A stretch of DNA of 54,700 bases from Patescibacteria group bacterium (GCA_015485695.1 WFTB01000015.1:1-54700); one strand, 5' to 3'. Positions 41,428 through 51,237 are shown, numbered from the stretch's first letter. Notes: generated by a model not told the origin, from the sequence alone. Translations and numbers: made by a program.

Positions 41428-43218
41428 TCAATCAATATTAAGAATCGTGTGATAGTATGAATTTTTATCCTTCATAAGTTCGCGCGGAGAACCCTGTTCC
41501 GCTATACTTCCGTCGCACAGTACGAGCAACTGGTCGGCATTCGCCACCGTGCTTGGGCGATGAGCGATTATTATTACCGTTATCGAGCCTCTTAGAGATT
41601 CTATGGACTGTTGTATGAGAGCTTGGGACTCATTGTCGAGCGCGGATGTCGCTTCATCGAGTATTAGTATTGACGGATTGCGCGCGAGTACGCGAGCCAG
41701 AGCGATTCGTTGCCTTTGACCTCCCGATATCTCGGTGCCTCGTTCTCCGACAATTGTTTCGAGCTTGTCCGGTAGTTTGTTCGCAAAATCATAAACTCGA
41801 GCCGTTTTGGACGCTTTCATTATATCCTCGTCCGAGATTGACGGATCGTATAGTCTTATATTGTTCGCAATGGAATCGTTTACAAGAAATACGTCCTGGG
41901 GAACATATCCGACATTCTCGCGCCATTCGGAAAGTTTGATGTCATTTAAGTCAATATCGTCAATCCGCACCACACCGCCGGTTGGTTCTATGAGTCTAAG
42001 TAAAATATCGACCAATGTTGTTTTTCCTGACCCGCTTGGACCGATGATTCCCGTAATTTCGCCTTTTTTTATCGTTGCATTGATTTTAGATAGAGTTTCT
42101 TTTGCTTTCGGATATGCGAACGAGATGTCCGAAAATTTTATCTCTCTTTCCAAAGAGAACGGTTTTGTTCCATAGTCTTTCTCGCGATTCGCGATTGTGT
42201 CGTTTTCATGTTTTATGGCGGATTGTAAGAACGGATATAACGCCACCGCTTGATTGAGTTTTGATTGACCGGATTGCACGAAAGTGAACATTTTGTTTAT
42301 CGCATAGACCATGACAGCGAAAGACGCAAAATTGAATCCGGGACTTTTATAACTGAAAGCGAATATTCCAAGTATGACAACAATGCTTACGGGTTGCACC
42401 GCCGTGTATGTCAGGTTTTCTATGAATGCGAGCTTGACTATTATTTGCCTTAACTTTTCGAAATGATAAATCCCTCTTTGTATAACGTTTTTCTCCAGAT
42501 GCTCAGATTTTATTGTCTTCATTCCGATTAGGGTTTCGTTTATGTGGTGCGCGGTGTCTTTCATCAGATTTGTGCTGTTTTGCGCGATTTGTTTTGTTTT
42601 GTAAATCAGGGGTTTATATATCAAAAACATCAATCCGCCGAGTGCTAACGTTGATACCGTAATTATCGGAGAAATATTGAACGCGATTATGGTATATATG
42701 AGAACGTTTGTCGCTAGTATTATTGACGCGCTCATATGAGCTAGCAATCCTCCCCCCGCGTTTATGTCGGTCACTAGAACTTTTTCCAGATGACCGATTT
42801 TCTGTTTTGATAGAAACGGCCAATTTGTTTTCAGTGTTTCTTTGTATAGTCGTGAACGGGTATCATATATGTATTGAGCTTGTATTTTCGCGCTGATGTA
42901 TTTAGAAAAAAACAATGCGACCGCTTTGAGAAAAAACAACAATACGATAAAAACCAGTAAAAACTCCAACCGGTACTCTATATCAAGAGAAGCGAATATC
43001 CATTCGATGAATTTTGAAATCGGGTCTTGGGGCATGGCCGAGTCGCCCGAAACAAATGAAAAAAGAGGTATTATCGCGTTAATGCCAATACCTTCCAAAA
43101 TTCCGCTCAAAAAACCCATGCCAATCAGGGTTATAATCTGTCTTTTATAACCGCCGAACCCTTGGCGAGCCAGCCTCATCATGGATTTTATTCTTTGTCG
43201 CTCTCTTAAAAGATCCAT
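41428..43218 (-). CDS. ABC exporter, MsbA/PglK-like half-transporter
   Basis: A 596-residue half-transporter with six membrane helices in residues 25-310 and a C-terminal ATPase: Walker A GPSGSGKTTLVD near 393, signature SGGQRQRIAL near 496, Walker B SILILDEATSALD and the switch histidine in IIIAHRPST. Dimers of such proteins (MsbA, PglK) flip lipid-linked oligosaccharides or lipids across the membrane. In this operon, between GDP-fucose synthase (12 bp) and glycosyltransferases, the best guess is export of the lipid-linked glycan. Confidence 0.9.
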   Translation of the reverse strand: MDLLRERQRIKSMMRLARQGFGGYKRQIITLIGMGFLSGILEGIGINAIIPLFSFVSGDSAMPQDPISKFIEWIFASLDIEYRLEFLLVFIVLLFFLKAVALFFSKYISAKIQAQYIYDTRSRLYKETLKTNWPFLSKQKIGHLEKVLVTDINAGGGLLAHMSASIILATNVLIYTIIAFNISPIITVSTLALGGLMFLIYKPLIYKTKQIAQNSTNLMKDTAHHINETLIGMKTIKSEHLEKNVIQRGIYHFEKLRQIIVKLAFIENLTYTAVQPVSIVVILGIFAFSYKSPGFNFASFAVMVYAINKMFTFVQSGQSKLNQAVALYPFLQSAIKHENDTIANREKDYGTKPFSLEREIKFSDISFAYPKAKETLSKINATIKKGEITGIIGPSGSGKTTLVDILLRLIEPTGGVVRIDDIDLNDIKLSEWRENVGYVPQDVFLVNDSIANNIRLYDPSISDEDIMKASKTARVYDFANKLPDKLETIVGERGTEISGGQRQRIALARVLARNPSILILDEATSALDNESQALIQQSIESLRGSITVIIIAHRPSTVANADQLLVLCDGSIAEQGSPRELMKDKNSYYHTILNID

Positions 43219-43230
43219 TATGGTTTCAAA

Positions 43231-44193
43231 TTAAGCATTTGACCGCATGACCTCTTTATACCATTCGTATGTCTTGGCGATTCCTTCGTCAAGCGAAGTG
43301 GTGCTGTGCCATCCTAGTTTTTTTAATTTAGACACGTCAAGCAATTTTCTGGGGGTTCCGTTCGGTTTTGTGGCGTCCCATACAATATTTCCTTTGTATC
43401 CGATGGTGTTTTTTATCAATTCCGCAAGCTCTTTGATCGTTATATCGATTCCGGATCCGAGATTGACAAATACATCACCGGACTCATTTTGCTCTTTTGT
43501 AGGATTGAAGTGTTCCATTACGAACAGGCACCCTTCAGCCATGTCGTCGACGTACAGAAACTCGCGAAGCGGACTCCCGGTTCCCCATAAGGTCACTTGC
43601 TGATTGTTGTTTTCTTTTGCTTCGTGAAATTTGCGTATAAGCGCCGGAATCACATGCGATGTCTCAAGGTCAAAGTTATCTCTCGGGCCGTACAGATTGC
43701 ACGGCATAACACTTACAAAATTTGTTCCGTATTGTCTGTTGTAGCTTTGACACATTTTAATGCCGGATATTTTCGCCACCGCATACGGAAGATTTGTCGG
43801 TTCAAGTTCTCCGGTCAGCAAACTGTCTTCTTTAATCGGTTGCGGAGCGTATTTTGGGTAAATGCACGACGATCCGAGAAAGAGAAGCTTTTTCACGTTG
43901 TGCAGATAAGATTGATGTATTACATTGCTTTGTATCATCAAGTTTTCGTATATGAATTGAGCAGGGAATTTGTCATTGGCGTTTATACCGCCTACCTTTG
44001 CGCCGGCCAAAAACACATATTCCGGCCGTTCTTTTTCGAAGAAAAGAGCAACATCTCTTTGAACGGTTAAATCCAATTCATCATGAGTTCTGTAAACCAG
44101 ATTGACAAATCCGCGTTGCTCAAGAGCCTGTTTAATGGCCGAACCGACAAGTCCCCTGTGTCCAGCTATGTATATTTTTGAATTTTTTTTCAT
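43231..44193 (-). CDS. fcl: GDP-L-fucose synthase
   Basis: A 320-residue extended SDR with the NADP motif [13 protein letters not shown], the [22 protein letters not shown] segment typical of this enzyme, the catalytic region [11 protein letters not shown], and YAVAK (Tyr/Lys). It epimerises and reduces GDP-4-keto-6-deoxymannose to GDP-L-fucose, using the product of Gmd encoded just upstream (11 bp gap). GDP-fucose then serves the GT11 fucosyltransferase of the same operon. The length is normal for Fcl/WcaG. Confidence 0.95.
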   Translation of the reverse strand: MKKNSKIYIAGHRGLVGSAIKQALEQRGFVNLVYRTHDELDLTVQRDVALFFEKERPEYVFLAGAKVGGINANDKFPAQFIYENLMIQSNVIHQSYLHNVKKLLFLGSSCIYPKYAPQPIKEDSLLTGELEPTNLPYAVAKISGIKMCQSYNRQYGTNFVSVMPCNLYGPRDNFDLETSHVIPALIRKFHEAKENNNQQVTLWGTGSPLREFLYVDDMAEGCLFVMEHFNPTKEQNESGDVFVNLGSGIDITIKELAELIKNTIGYKGNIVWDATKPNGTPRKLLDVSKLKKLGWHSTTSLDEGIAKTYEWYKEVMRSNA

Positions 44194-44204
44194 AGATTCC
44201 GGAT

Positions 44205-45224
44205 TTATTGACGATGTGATTGCGATTTGACCTCTTGTTCGGCAAGTTTTAAATCGTGGTTTACCATGATTTCGACCAGCCTGTTAAACGATACCGAAGG
44301 TTTCCAATTAAGCAATCTGGATGCTTTTGTCGCATCGGCGCATAAATGTTCAACTTCAGTCGGTCTATAGTAGCGCGGGTCTATTTCAACGTAATCTTCC
44401 CACTCGTCAAAGCCCGCTGTTTTGAACGCAAGTTCCAAAAACTCTCGTACGGTGTGGACTTCTCCCGTGCCAATGACAAAGTCTTCGGGTTCATCGAGTT
44501 GCAACATTCGCCACATGGCATCCACATAGTCCGGCGCGTAGCCCCAGTCGCGCTTCGCGTCGAGATTTCCAAGATAGAGTTTTTTGTCAAGTCCGAACTT
44601 GATACGGGCGACACCCCTGCTTATTTTCCTCGTTACAAACGTTTCACCGCGTCTTTCGGATTCATGGTTGAAAAGTATTCCGTTGCAGGCGAAAATCCCA
44701 TACGCTTCTCGGTAGTTTATGGTTGTGTGATATGAATATAGTTTCGCACACGCATAAGGGCTTCTTGGGTGAAATGGCGTTTCTTCGTTTTGAGGCGCGG
44801 GAGTTGACCCAAACATTTCCGAGCTGGAAGCTTGGTAGAACTTAATACTTTTTCCGGTGTTTTCTTGGTAATCTTTGATTGTCTCGAGAATTCTCAGCGT
44901 CCCAAGACCGGTAACGTCACCGGTGTATTCCGGTATGTCAAACGATACACGCACATGCGATTGCGCGCCGAGATGGTATATTTCATCCGGTTGGATTTTG
45001 TAAATGTGTTTTCGTATGGTTTCGGCGTTCACCAAATCGCCATAATGAAGGAACAATCGAGCGTCGTTGGTGTGCGGATCTTGATAAATGTGGTCGATGC
45101 GTGACGTGTTGAACGTGCTGGAACGGCGGATAATTCCATGAACTTCGTATTCTTTTTTGAGAAGGAGTTCGGCAAGGTATGACCCGTCTTGTCCGGTGAT
45201 GCCGGTGATTAGCGCTTTTTTCAT
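44205..45224 (-). CDS. gmd: GDP-mannose 4,6-dehydratase paralog 2
   Basis: A 339-residue enzyme with all landmarks of canonical Gmd: [19 protein letters not shown], the [15 protein letters not shown] loop that contacts the neighbouring subunit's [32 protein letters not shown] and [15 protein letters not shown]. It makes GDP-4-keto-6-deoxymannose for Fcl. ATG 45224, 2 nt after the stop of the HTH gene, fits the family start; ATG 45233 overlaps that gene. The gene leads the glycan operon right after the regulator, so Gmd supply may be the controlled step. Confidence 0.95.
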   Translation of the reverse strand: MKKALITGITGQDGSYLAELLLKKEYEVHGIIRRSSTFNTSRIDHIYQDPHTNDARLFLHYGDLVNAETIRKHIYKIQPDEIYHLGAQSHVRVSFDIPEYTGDVTGLGTLRILETIKDYQENTGKSIKFYQASSSEMFGSTPAPQNEETPFHPRSPYACAKLYSYHTTINYREAYGIFACNGILFNHESERRGETFVTRKISRGVARIKFGLDKKLYLGNLDAKRDWGYAPDYVDAMWRMLQLDEPEDFVIGTGEVHTVREFLELAFKTAGFDEWEDYVEIDPRYYRPTEVEHLCADATKASRLLNWKPSVSFNRLVEIMVNHDLKLAEQEVKSQSHRQ

Positions 45225-45226
45225 AG

Positions 45227-45475
45227 TTACCATTTATTAATTTTGTTTACTACTTTTCCTTTGATTTTTTGATAAGTGTGTACCGCGCGTTGCTCGACTT
45301 CCGGAGAAATTAGACGCAGGATTTCTTTGCCGGCTATTCTGTAACGACCGCCGACCTTATTTGCTCGTATCAGTCCGCTTTTTATCCACCGTTTCATCGT
45401 GCTTTCGCTGATTTTAAGAAAATCACGAGTTTCCGCGGTGGTGTATAATTCATTTGTATGTATTTCCCGCTTCAT
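45227..45475 (-). CDS. Small excisionase/MerR-like HTH regulator
   Basis: An 82-residue protein with a winged helix of the excisionase/HTH_17 type: [45 protein letters not shown], i.e. a recognition helix STMKRWIK and a wing GGRYRI. The C-terminal 30 residues are basic. Such proteins bind direct repeats cooperatively. Four 7-bp repeats at 10-bp spacing lie directly upstream of its start. It is the first gene of the minus-strand glycan operon and so probably controls both itself and that operon. Excisionase-like proteins also act in DNA recombination, but no integrase is adjacent. Confidence 0.85.
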   Translation of the reverse strand: MKREIHTNELYTTAETRDFLKISESTMKRWIKSGLIRANKVGGRYRIAGKEILRLISPEVEQRAVHTYQKIKGKVVNKINKW

Positions 45476-45483
45476 GCAAACAT

Positions 45484-45520
45484 GGTATCACAAAGTATCA
45501 AAAGGTGTCAAAAGGTGTCA
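45484..45520 (-). promoter_or_regulatory. Four direct repeats at 10-bp spacing over the HTH promoter
   Basis: On the plus strand the 7-mer RGTRTCA occurs at 45484-45490 (GGTATCA), 45494-45500 (AGTATCA), 45504-45510 and 45514-45520 (both GGTGTCA), with 3-bp spacers. On the transcribed minus strand one repeat supplies a TTGACA -35 box, and GATACC, 16 bp downstream and 8 nt before the ATG, is the -10 candidate. Helical phasing suggests cooperative binding of the HTH protein on one DNA face. Confidence 0.75.
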
Positions 45521-45999
45521 CGTAGTACGTCGGAAAGTAGTTAACAAGTGTTACCGCCGGATGTAACCGTATAAACCATTGACAAGGGCCGATAAAACGG
45601 GATTTTAAGATTGTGTATGATAAAAACTTTTTGAACGCTATAGGCTTAGGTTTCATCTGTAAAATTTTGAGAGTATATTTTGGAAAGGAAAGGCGTCTCG
45701 TGCAATAAAATGCGAACACCGGCACAACATAAAACCAAAAAAAAATCGAGAGAAACAAAAAACAAACCATTGCCTCAAAATACGACAATCGTGTTATTTT
45801 GAGGCAATGGTTTTTTGGTTCTTTGTTTTTAGTGATAGGATGAATGGTTGTGTTATGAAGGAAAAGAAGTTGTGATGTCGTTTTGCATTCTGGTGAATAT
45901 TGGGTGATAAGACAATTGGGGGGTTGTGATGCTTACCGAATTGTGTCATTTTGCATTGTAAATTATGAAGATGGAGATTCGGTTTTTCGAAGTACGCTA
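45521..45999. other. Gene-free stretch between the glycan operon and the transporter
   Basis: About 480 bp without a convincing gene. It contains a small GTTAC-cgccggat-GTAAC inverted repeat (45550-45567), an isolated TTGACA without a partner -10 box, and the strong hairpin at 45765-45812. Confidence 0.55.
45765..45812. terminator. 18-bp perfect hairpin, bidirectional terminator-like
   Basis: The arms 45765-45782 and 45795-45812 are perfectly complementary over 18 bp around a 12-nt loop. On the plus strand six T follow; on the minus strand the stem is followed by TTTGTTTTTTG. It lies about 190 bp after the ArsB/NhaD-like gene (minus strand) and is the likely end of that transcript. The stem is unusually long for a plain terminator. 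Confidence 0.7.
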
Positions 46000-47271
46000 T
46001 TACAAATACCTTACAAACAAATAAATTGTCGAAATAATCAGAGATATGACGGTCATGAGTAATCCGATTTTCATGTACTCGAAAAACGGTATTCCTCTTC
46101 CCTCGCGTTTTGCGATATCCGATACAACCACGTTCGCCGACGCGCCGACAAGAGTCGCGTTTCCTCCAAAATCCGCTCCCATGGCAAGAGCCCACCAAAG
46201 AGGTCCGGTCGGTATACCGGACTGCCCACCGATGTCTTTTATCAGCGGAATCATTGTCGCGACAAAAGGTATGTTGTCAACAACGGCCGAGAATATCGCA
46301 GACCCCCACAGTATCAGTGTTGAAAGCGCCTTGATGTTTCCTCCGGTGCTTTCAATCAAGTACGATGCGAGCATGCTTATCGCTCCTACGTGTTCAAGAC
46401 CCGTGACGAGTATAAACAATCCCACAAAAAAGAAAATCGTCGTCCATTCAACGTCTTTTAGGTGTTCTTCCGGATCATTCATAGTAAGCAACAAAAGCAA
46501 TGCGGCTCCGGCCAGAGCTATGGTTGCGCCTTCAAGATTTGTCATGCTGTGCGTAAAAAACCCCAACAAAACAATCCCTATAACAATCAGTGATTTGATG
46601 AGAAGTTTTACGTCGGTTATCGTGTCCATCGGATTGAATCTCATCACCGCCATTGTCGCGTCATCGGTTGTAACTAGTTTTTTTCTGTATATCAATAGAA
46701 ACACTCCCAACAACACAAGGGTTGTTACCACGGCGACAGGAGCCATGTTCGCGAGAAAATCTTGGAAACTCAGTCCCGCTGCCGATCCTATCAAAATATT
46801 GGGAGGGTCTCCGATGAGCGTAGCGGCTCCACCGGTGTTCGATAGAATAATGGTTCCAATCAAAAAAGGCTTTGGGTCAATCTTCAAATTGTTTGTTATA
46901 ACAAAAACGACCGGAGCTATGAGCAAAACGGTCGTTACATTATCCAAAAAAGCGGAGAACACGGCGGTAATCAATCCAAGTAGCACAAAAATACGAACAG
47001 GTTTGCCTTGACCTTTTTTGGCTGACCATATTGCGACATACTGGAACATGCCACTGTCTTTGGCGATTGCGACTATAATCATCATTCCGATAAGCAACCC
47101 CAGAGTGTTAAAATCAACGCCCTCGATGGCTTGTTCTTGGTTAATTATACCGAGCAGTATCATGAGTACCGCTCCAGCCAGCGCAACGACTGTTCTGTGG
47201 ACTTTTTCCGATACTATTATCAAGAATGCCAACAAAAACAATCCAACCGTCAAAAAAAATATCGCATCCAT
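46000..47271 (-). CDS. ArsB/NhaD-superfamily ion transporter
   Basis: A 423-residue membrane protein with about 11-12 helices and the two internally repeated motifs of the ArsB/NhaD (ion transporter) superfamily: FSAFLDNVTTVLLIAPV plus NTGGAATLIGDPPNILIG in the first half, and FSAVVDNIPFVATMIPL plus DFGGNATLVGASANVVV in the second. Members exchange sodium for protons, export arsenite, or transport organic anions; the substrate cannot be assigned. It is 38 bp downstream of a CBS-domain protein that may regulate it. Its transcript likely ends at the long hairpin near 45.8 kb. Confidence 0.88.
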   Translation of the reverse strand: MDAIFFLTVGLFLLAFLIIVSEKVHRTVVALAGAVLMILLGIINQEQAIEGVDFNTLGLLIGMMIIVAIAKDSGMFQYVAIWSAKKGQGKPVRIFVLLGLITAVFSAFLDNVTTVLLIAPVVFVITNNLKIDPKPFLIGTIILSNTGGAATLIGDPPNILIGSAAGLSFQDFLANMAPVAVVTTLVLLGVFLLIYRKKLVTTDDATMAVMRFNPMDTITDVKLLIKSLIVIGIVLLGFFTHSMTNLEGATIALAGAALLLLLTMNDPEEHLKDVEWTTIFFFVGLFILVTGLEHVGAISMLASYLIESTGGNIKALSTLILWGSAIFSAVVDNIPFVATMIPLIKDIGGQSGIPTGPLWWALAMGADFGGNATLVGASANVVVSDIAKREGRGIPFFEYMKIGLLMTVISLIISTIYLFVRYL

Positions 47272-47309
47272 ATATTTGTAATGCGTTATGCTTTATTTAC
47301 TGATACTAT

Positions 47310-47786
47310 TTATGTGCCATCGTTTAAAATATCTCCTATGGCGTTTTTAACATGTGTTCGGTTTATATACCCTATCAACTGGTCGTTATCGTCAATGACC
47401 GGTAGTAACCTGACGCTTTTTTCAGTTAGCAGTATCGCGGCTTCTATCAGCGTGTGTTCTTTTTTTATCGTATGAGCGCCTCCGCTCATTGCTTTTTTGA
47501 TTGAATCTTCCGCCACCTCTTTGACCCTCTTTTCGAACAACTCCTCCGACGCGAATGTTGCCAAATGCACGTCGTTTTCCAAGTAATCCGGTATTATGTG
47601 ACGTATGATATCCCAGCTTGACAACATGCCCAAGACTTTTTTGTCGTCGTCGACCACTATGAGTCGGTTCGTTTCGTGTTCGATAAGATGCTCGACGGCG
47701 TCTCGTATGGACGCGTCAAGCCCTATGGTTACGGGATTCGGTTGCATGTAGTCTTCCACCGTTTTGAATGTGGATTTCTTTTCCAT
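47310..47786 (-). CDS. CBS-domain pair protein
   Basis: A 158-residue protein with two CBS domains: VEDYMQPNPVTIGLDASIRDAVEHL ... RLIVVDDDKKVLGML and EHTLIEAAILLTEKSVRLLPVIDDNDQLIGYINRTHV. Between them lies a helical segment of about 45 residues. It probably senses adenine nucleotides. It is directly upstream of the ArsB/NhaD transporter in the same direction, suggesting ligand-dependent control of transport, by analogy with CBS-gated channels and transporters. Confidence 0.88.
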   Translation of the reverse strand: MEKKSTFKTVEDYMQPNPVTIGLDASIRDAVEHLIEHETNRLIVVDDDKKVLGMLSSWDIIRHIIPDYLENDVHLATFASEELFEKRVKEVAEDSIKKAMSGGAHTIKKEHTLIEAAILLTEKSVRLLPVIDDNDQLIGYINRTHVKNAIGDILNDGT

Positions 47787-48015
47787 GTGTAAAACAAAAG
47801 AATATACATCTCGAAGTTATCGTATCAGATAGCGAATATTTTGCAAGCGTTCTCGCATTATGAGGTTTGCTTGAATTGCCGGTTTGCTTTCGTGTTCGTT
47901 TTTGGGATTTGTTTCTTTTTTTCGACAAAAATCCGTATCGCGAGTAATCAGCGCCATTGTGATTCGGATATATGATTTTGGGATGTTATAACAACTCGGT
48001 TTTGCGGATTTGCAC

Positions 48016-48044
48016 TTTGCATGCATGTGTTTTTTTTGTATAAT
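48016..48044 (+). promoter_or_regulatory. Promoter of the Gld-type ABC operon
   Basis: TATAAT at 48039-48044 with TTTGCA at 48016-48021 (17-bp spacer). The -10 box ends 9 nt before ATG 48054, so the transcript begins at about the start codon. This supports 48054 rather than the in-frame ATG at 48021. Confidence 0.7.
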
Positions 48045-48053
48045 GTTGGCACT

Positions 48054-48980
48054 ATGCTGGAGATAAACAACATATCAAAAGAATTTTTCGGAAAGAAAGT
48101 GGTAAACGACGTGTCGTTTAGAGTTTCTTCCGGAGAGGTTGTAGGTTTTTTGGGGCCAAACGGAGCCGGAAAAACGACGACCATGCGAATGATAGCGACC
48201 CTGCTCGAAGCGGAGTCCGGGACTATTACATTCAATGATAAGAATATTCGAGACAATCCGATGTATATTCGCGAGCGTCTGGGTTATATGCCGGAAAACA
48301 ACCCTCTGTACGAAGGCATGCTTGTTTCCGAATATCTTGAATACGTTGCTGATTTGAAGGGTTTGAGGAAGATTGATAAAACACAAGCAATAAAGCGAGC
48401 GGTCGGCGAGGTTGAAATAGAAGATGTATATCACAAGCCGATTATCGAACTTTCAAAAGGGTATAAGCAACGAGTCGGATTGGCTCAGGCGATAATGCAC
48501 AAGCCGGACCTTTTGATACTCGATGAACCCACGGAAGGGCTCGACCCGAACCAAAGGGTGAGCATAAGGAATCTGATTAAAAATCTCGGCAAAAACCATA
48601 CTGTCATTATATCAACCCACGTTCTTCAAGAGGTTACCGCAACGTGTTCGAGAATAATCATTATCAATGATGGAAAAATCGTTGCAGACGGAAAAACGGA
48701 AGATCTGATTGCCGGCGCTCAAGGAAAGCGCACGATTCATTTGGAGGCGGAAGGAGTGAGTGTCGATGCGTTAATGACGCTAAAAGGCGTCGAAAACGTT
48801 AAAGAAAAAACGACTGGACAAAAGACTTTTTTTGATATTTCGGTTGCGGGCGATTTGGATATAAGGGCGGACATATTTGACACGGTTAAAGGTTGTGGCG
48901 GACGTATTTGGGAATTGCGTCAAGAACGAGGGAGTCTCGAAGACGTGTTTCGAGAATTGACAAAAGAATCCGAATCTTGA
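48054..48980 (+). CDS. ABC transporter ATP-binding protein (GldA-like)
   Basis: A 308-residue ATPase: Walker A GPNGAGKTTTM near residue 34, Q-loop region YMPENNPLYEGM, signature LSKGYKQRVGLAQ near 132, Walker B LLILDEPTEGLDP and switch histidine STHVLQEV. A C-terminal domain of about 90 residues follows, as in GldA/NatA-type proteins. It should energise the permease encoded 37 bp downstream. The substrate of such systems is not known; in Bacteroidetes GldA-F-G are linked to gliding, but homologs occur widely in non-gliding bacteria. Confidence 0.92.
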   Translation: MLEINNISKEFFGKKVVNDVSFRVSSGEVVGFLGPNGAGKTTTMRMIATLLEAESGTITFNDKNIRDNPMYIRERLGYMPENNPLYEGMLVSEYLEYVADLKGLRKIDKTQAIKRAVGEVEIEDVYHKPIIELSKGYKQRVGLAQAIMHKPDLLILDEPTEGLDPNQRVSIRNLIKNLGKNHTVIISTHVLQEVTATCSRIIIINDGKIVADGKTEDLIAGAQGKRTIHLEAEGVSVDALMTLKGVENVKEKTTGQKTFFDISVAGDLDIRADIFDTVKGCGGRIWELRQERGSLEDVFRELTKESES

Positions 48981-49017
48981 CATCCGAGAAAGATTTTAGA
49001 ATTACGGGCAATTTTCT

Positions 49018-51237
49018 ATGTTTTCAATAATCAAAAAAGAGTTAAAACAATATTTTGATCACCCGACAGCTTATATTTTGCTCGTTGTGTTTTTGGTGAT
49101 TAATAATTTTTTCTATTTTCGCGGGATTTTGGTTCAAAACATAGCTGACATGAGACCGATGTTTGAGTTTTTGCCTTGGCTTTTGCTGTTTTTCATTCCG
49201 GCGATAACCATGAAAATGCTTGCCGAGGAAAAGCGTTCCGGAACTCTTGAATTGGAATTGGTTCAGCCGGTTGCGCCATGGAAAATTTTGACCGGAAAGC
49301 TTATATCAAGTGTCTTGTTTGTTGAGATTGGACTTGTGATAACGATGTTTGTGCCTATTATGCTGTCGACCGCGGGCTCTTTTGACTTTGGGCAGGTGAT
49401 AGCTCAATACATAGGCGCCGGTTTTTTGGCTCTAGGTCTGGCGAGTATAGGCATATTTTCATCATCGATAACGCGCAGTCAAGCGACTTCATTTATACTG
49501 TCTCTCGGTGTCGGATTTTTCTTCATTATGTCCGGAACCGAGATTGTAACGGTTGAGTTTACCGGAATGACACGCACGATTCTGGCTCAACTTTCGTTGC
49601 TGTCTCATTATCGAAACATGATTCGGGGAGTCGTCGATGTTCGCGATGTTTTGTACTTTGTAACGATATCTTTGAGTTTCGTGAGTATAAGTTATGTGTT
49701 GCTGGTGCGACCTTTGGTAAACGTCACGCGACGAGAGTTCCGTCAATTAAAAGCCGGAGTTGCCGGTATAGTTGTCATATCGCTGTTGTTGAACGCTTTG
49801 GGGTCGGGAATACCTGGAAGGCTAGACTTAACTCGAGGAAATATATACACACTCGATTCCGAGACGGTAAACGTGCTCGAAAATCTAAATGACATAGTTA
49901 CGATTAAGGTTTTTGAATCGGACAATCTTCCCCCGCAGATTACCCTGGCTCAACGCGATGTCAGGGACATGGTTCGTGATTTTGAACGAGTTTCGAACGG
50001 AAACGTGCGAGTCGAGTACATAATAGCCGGGGACGCGGAAGACGCCGATTTATTGCGGGAGGCGCAATCTTTGGGAATAGCTCCCGTTCAGTTTAACGTC
50101 GTAAGCCAGCAGGAGCTTAGCGTAAAACAAGGTTTTTTCGGATTATCGGTATTGTACGCGGGGGAATATGAATCCATACCGTTCATAGACAACACGGCAT
50201 CTCTCGAATACCAGCTCATAAGCTTCATCAAAAAACTCACATCGGACGAAAAACAGGTCGTTGGGTTCTTGGTTGGTCACGGAGAAAAGTCGCAGGCGTC
50301 GGATTTGCGGACTTTCGCTTTATCTTTGCAAGAGAGGTATGAAACAAGAGACGTAAGTCTCGTCGATGACGACATATCAAGCGTGGATGTTTTGGTTATT
50401 CCCGGACCTCAAGAAAAAATTCCCGAGTCGGAACAGGACGTACTGCGCGAGTTTATAGATAACGGAGGTTCCGTATTGTTCTTGATAGATGAAATTTTAA
50501 TCGACCCCCAAACTCTTAGGGCCTCGCCGAATTTGAGCGGTGTTTCGGATTTTGTCAGCGAATACGGCGTAAGAATCAGACCGGACGTGGTTTTTGATAT
50601 AAGGTCCAATGAAAGCGTTACATTCGGTGGGGGATTCGTGTCGTATGTGTTGCCGTATCCGTTCTGGCCGAGAATACCGACGGTTAAAAACAATCCAATC
50701 TCCGGAGATGTTCCTCATGTTGTAATGCCGTGGGCGAGTTCTTTGGAGCGTTCGGGAGAGTTTGGTGAAGCGTTTGATTTGCTTGTCACGACTCAATTCG
50801 CGGGGTCTCAGGAAGGTCAATTCAATTTGGCTCCCGATCAGAGGATTTCGGTCAGTGAAGATAATTTTGGTTCTCGCATCATGGCGATAGCGGTTAATCT
50901 TTATGACGAAGGCAACAAAGAAACGGACAATACGGATAATGGGCGTTTGATAGTTGTCGGTGATTCGGATTTTCTGACCGAACAGTTCGCTCGAGGAGCC
51001 GGCGCGGGGAATAATTTGATATTCGGGATAAACATGGTTGATTGGTTGGCGCAAGATGAAGCTTTGATAAACATCAGGTCAAAAAACCGTCAGCCGTCAC
51101 CGCTTGTTTTTGACAGTGAAAGTTCGATGTCCAGGATAAGAATTTTCAATGTGGTCGGTATACCTTTGCTTGTCGCGCTCTTCGGTGTCGCGCATCTTTA
51201 CAGGAGGAAGAAAAAATCAATGCGCACGGAACCGTGA
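49018..51237 (+). CDS. GldF-GldG fusion: ABC-2 permease plus GldG domain
   Basis: A 739-residue protein. Residues 1-235 form an ABC-2-type permease with six membrane helices (AEEKRSGTLELELVQPV is the characteristic cytosolic loop). A seventh hydrophobic segment (about 243-262) leads into a GldG-like extracytoplasmic region (about 270-700), opening LDLTRGNIYTLDSETVNVL and including GFLVGHGEKSQASDL and VLFLIDEIL, and a last membrane helix (about 708-726) with a basic tail. GldF and GldG are separate in Bacteroidetes; here they are one polypeptide. It is followed by a DUF4340 gene, its usual neighbour. Substrate and physiological role are unknown. Confidence 0.85.
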   Translation: MFSIIKKELKQYFDHPTAYILLVVFLVINNFFYFRGILVQNIADMRPMFEFLPWLLLFFIPAITMKMLAEEKRSGTLELELVQPVAPWKILTGKLISSVLFVEIGLVITMFVPIMLSTAGSFDFGQVIAQYIGAGFLALGLASIGIFSSSITRSQATSFILSLGVGFFFIMSGTEIVTVEFTGMTRTILAQLSLLSHYRNMIRGVVDVRDVLYFVTISLSFVSISYVLLVRPLVNVTRREFRQLKAGVAGIVVISLLLNALGSGIPGRLDLTRGNIYTLDSETVNVLENLNDIVTIKVFESDNLPPQITLAQRDVRDMVRDFERVSNGNVRVEYIIAGDAEDADLLREAQSLGIAPVQFNVVSQQELSVKQGFFGLSVLYAGEYESIPFIDNTASLEYQLISFIKKLTSDEKQVVGFLVGHGEKSQASDLRTFALSLQERYETRDVSLVDDDISSVDVLVIPGPQEKIPESEQDVLREFIDNGGSVLFLIDEILIDPQTLRASPNLSGVSDFVSEYGVRIRPDVVFDIRSNESVTFGGGFVSYVLPYPFWPRIPTVKNNPISGDVPHVVMPWASSLERSGEFGEAFDLLVTTQFAGSQEGQFNLAPDQRISVSEDNFGSRIMAIAVNLYDEGNKETDNTDNGRLIVVGDSDFLTEQFARGAGAGNNLIFGINMVDWLAQDEALINIRSKNRQPSPLVFDSESSMSRIRIFNVVGIPLLVALFGVAHLYRRKKKSMRTEP

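Noticed and set aside
46046-47011. Long plus-strand open frame of 321 codons
   Set aside because: It is antisense to the ArsB/NhaD transporter, whose membrane motifs are unambiguous; the antisense frame shows no family features.
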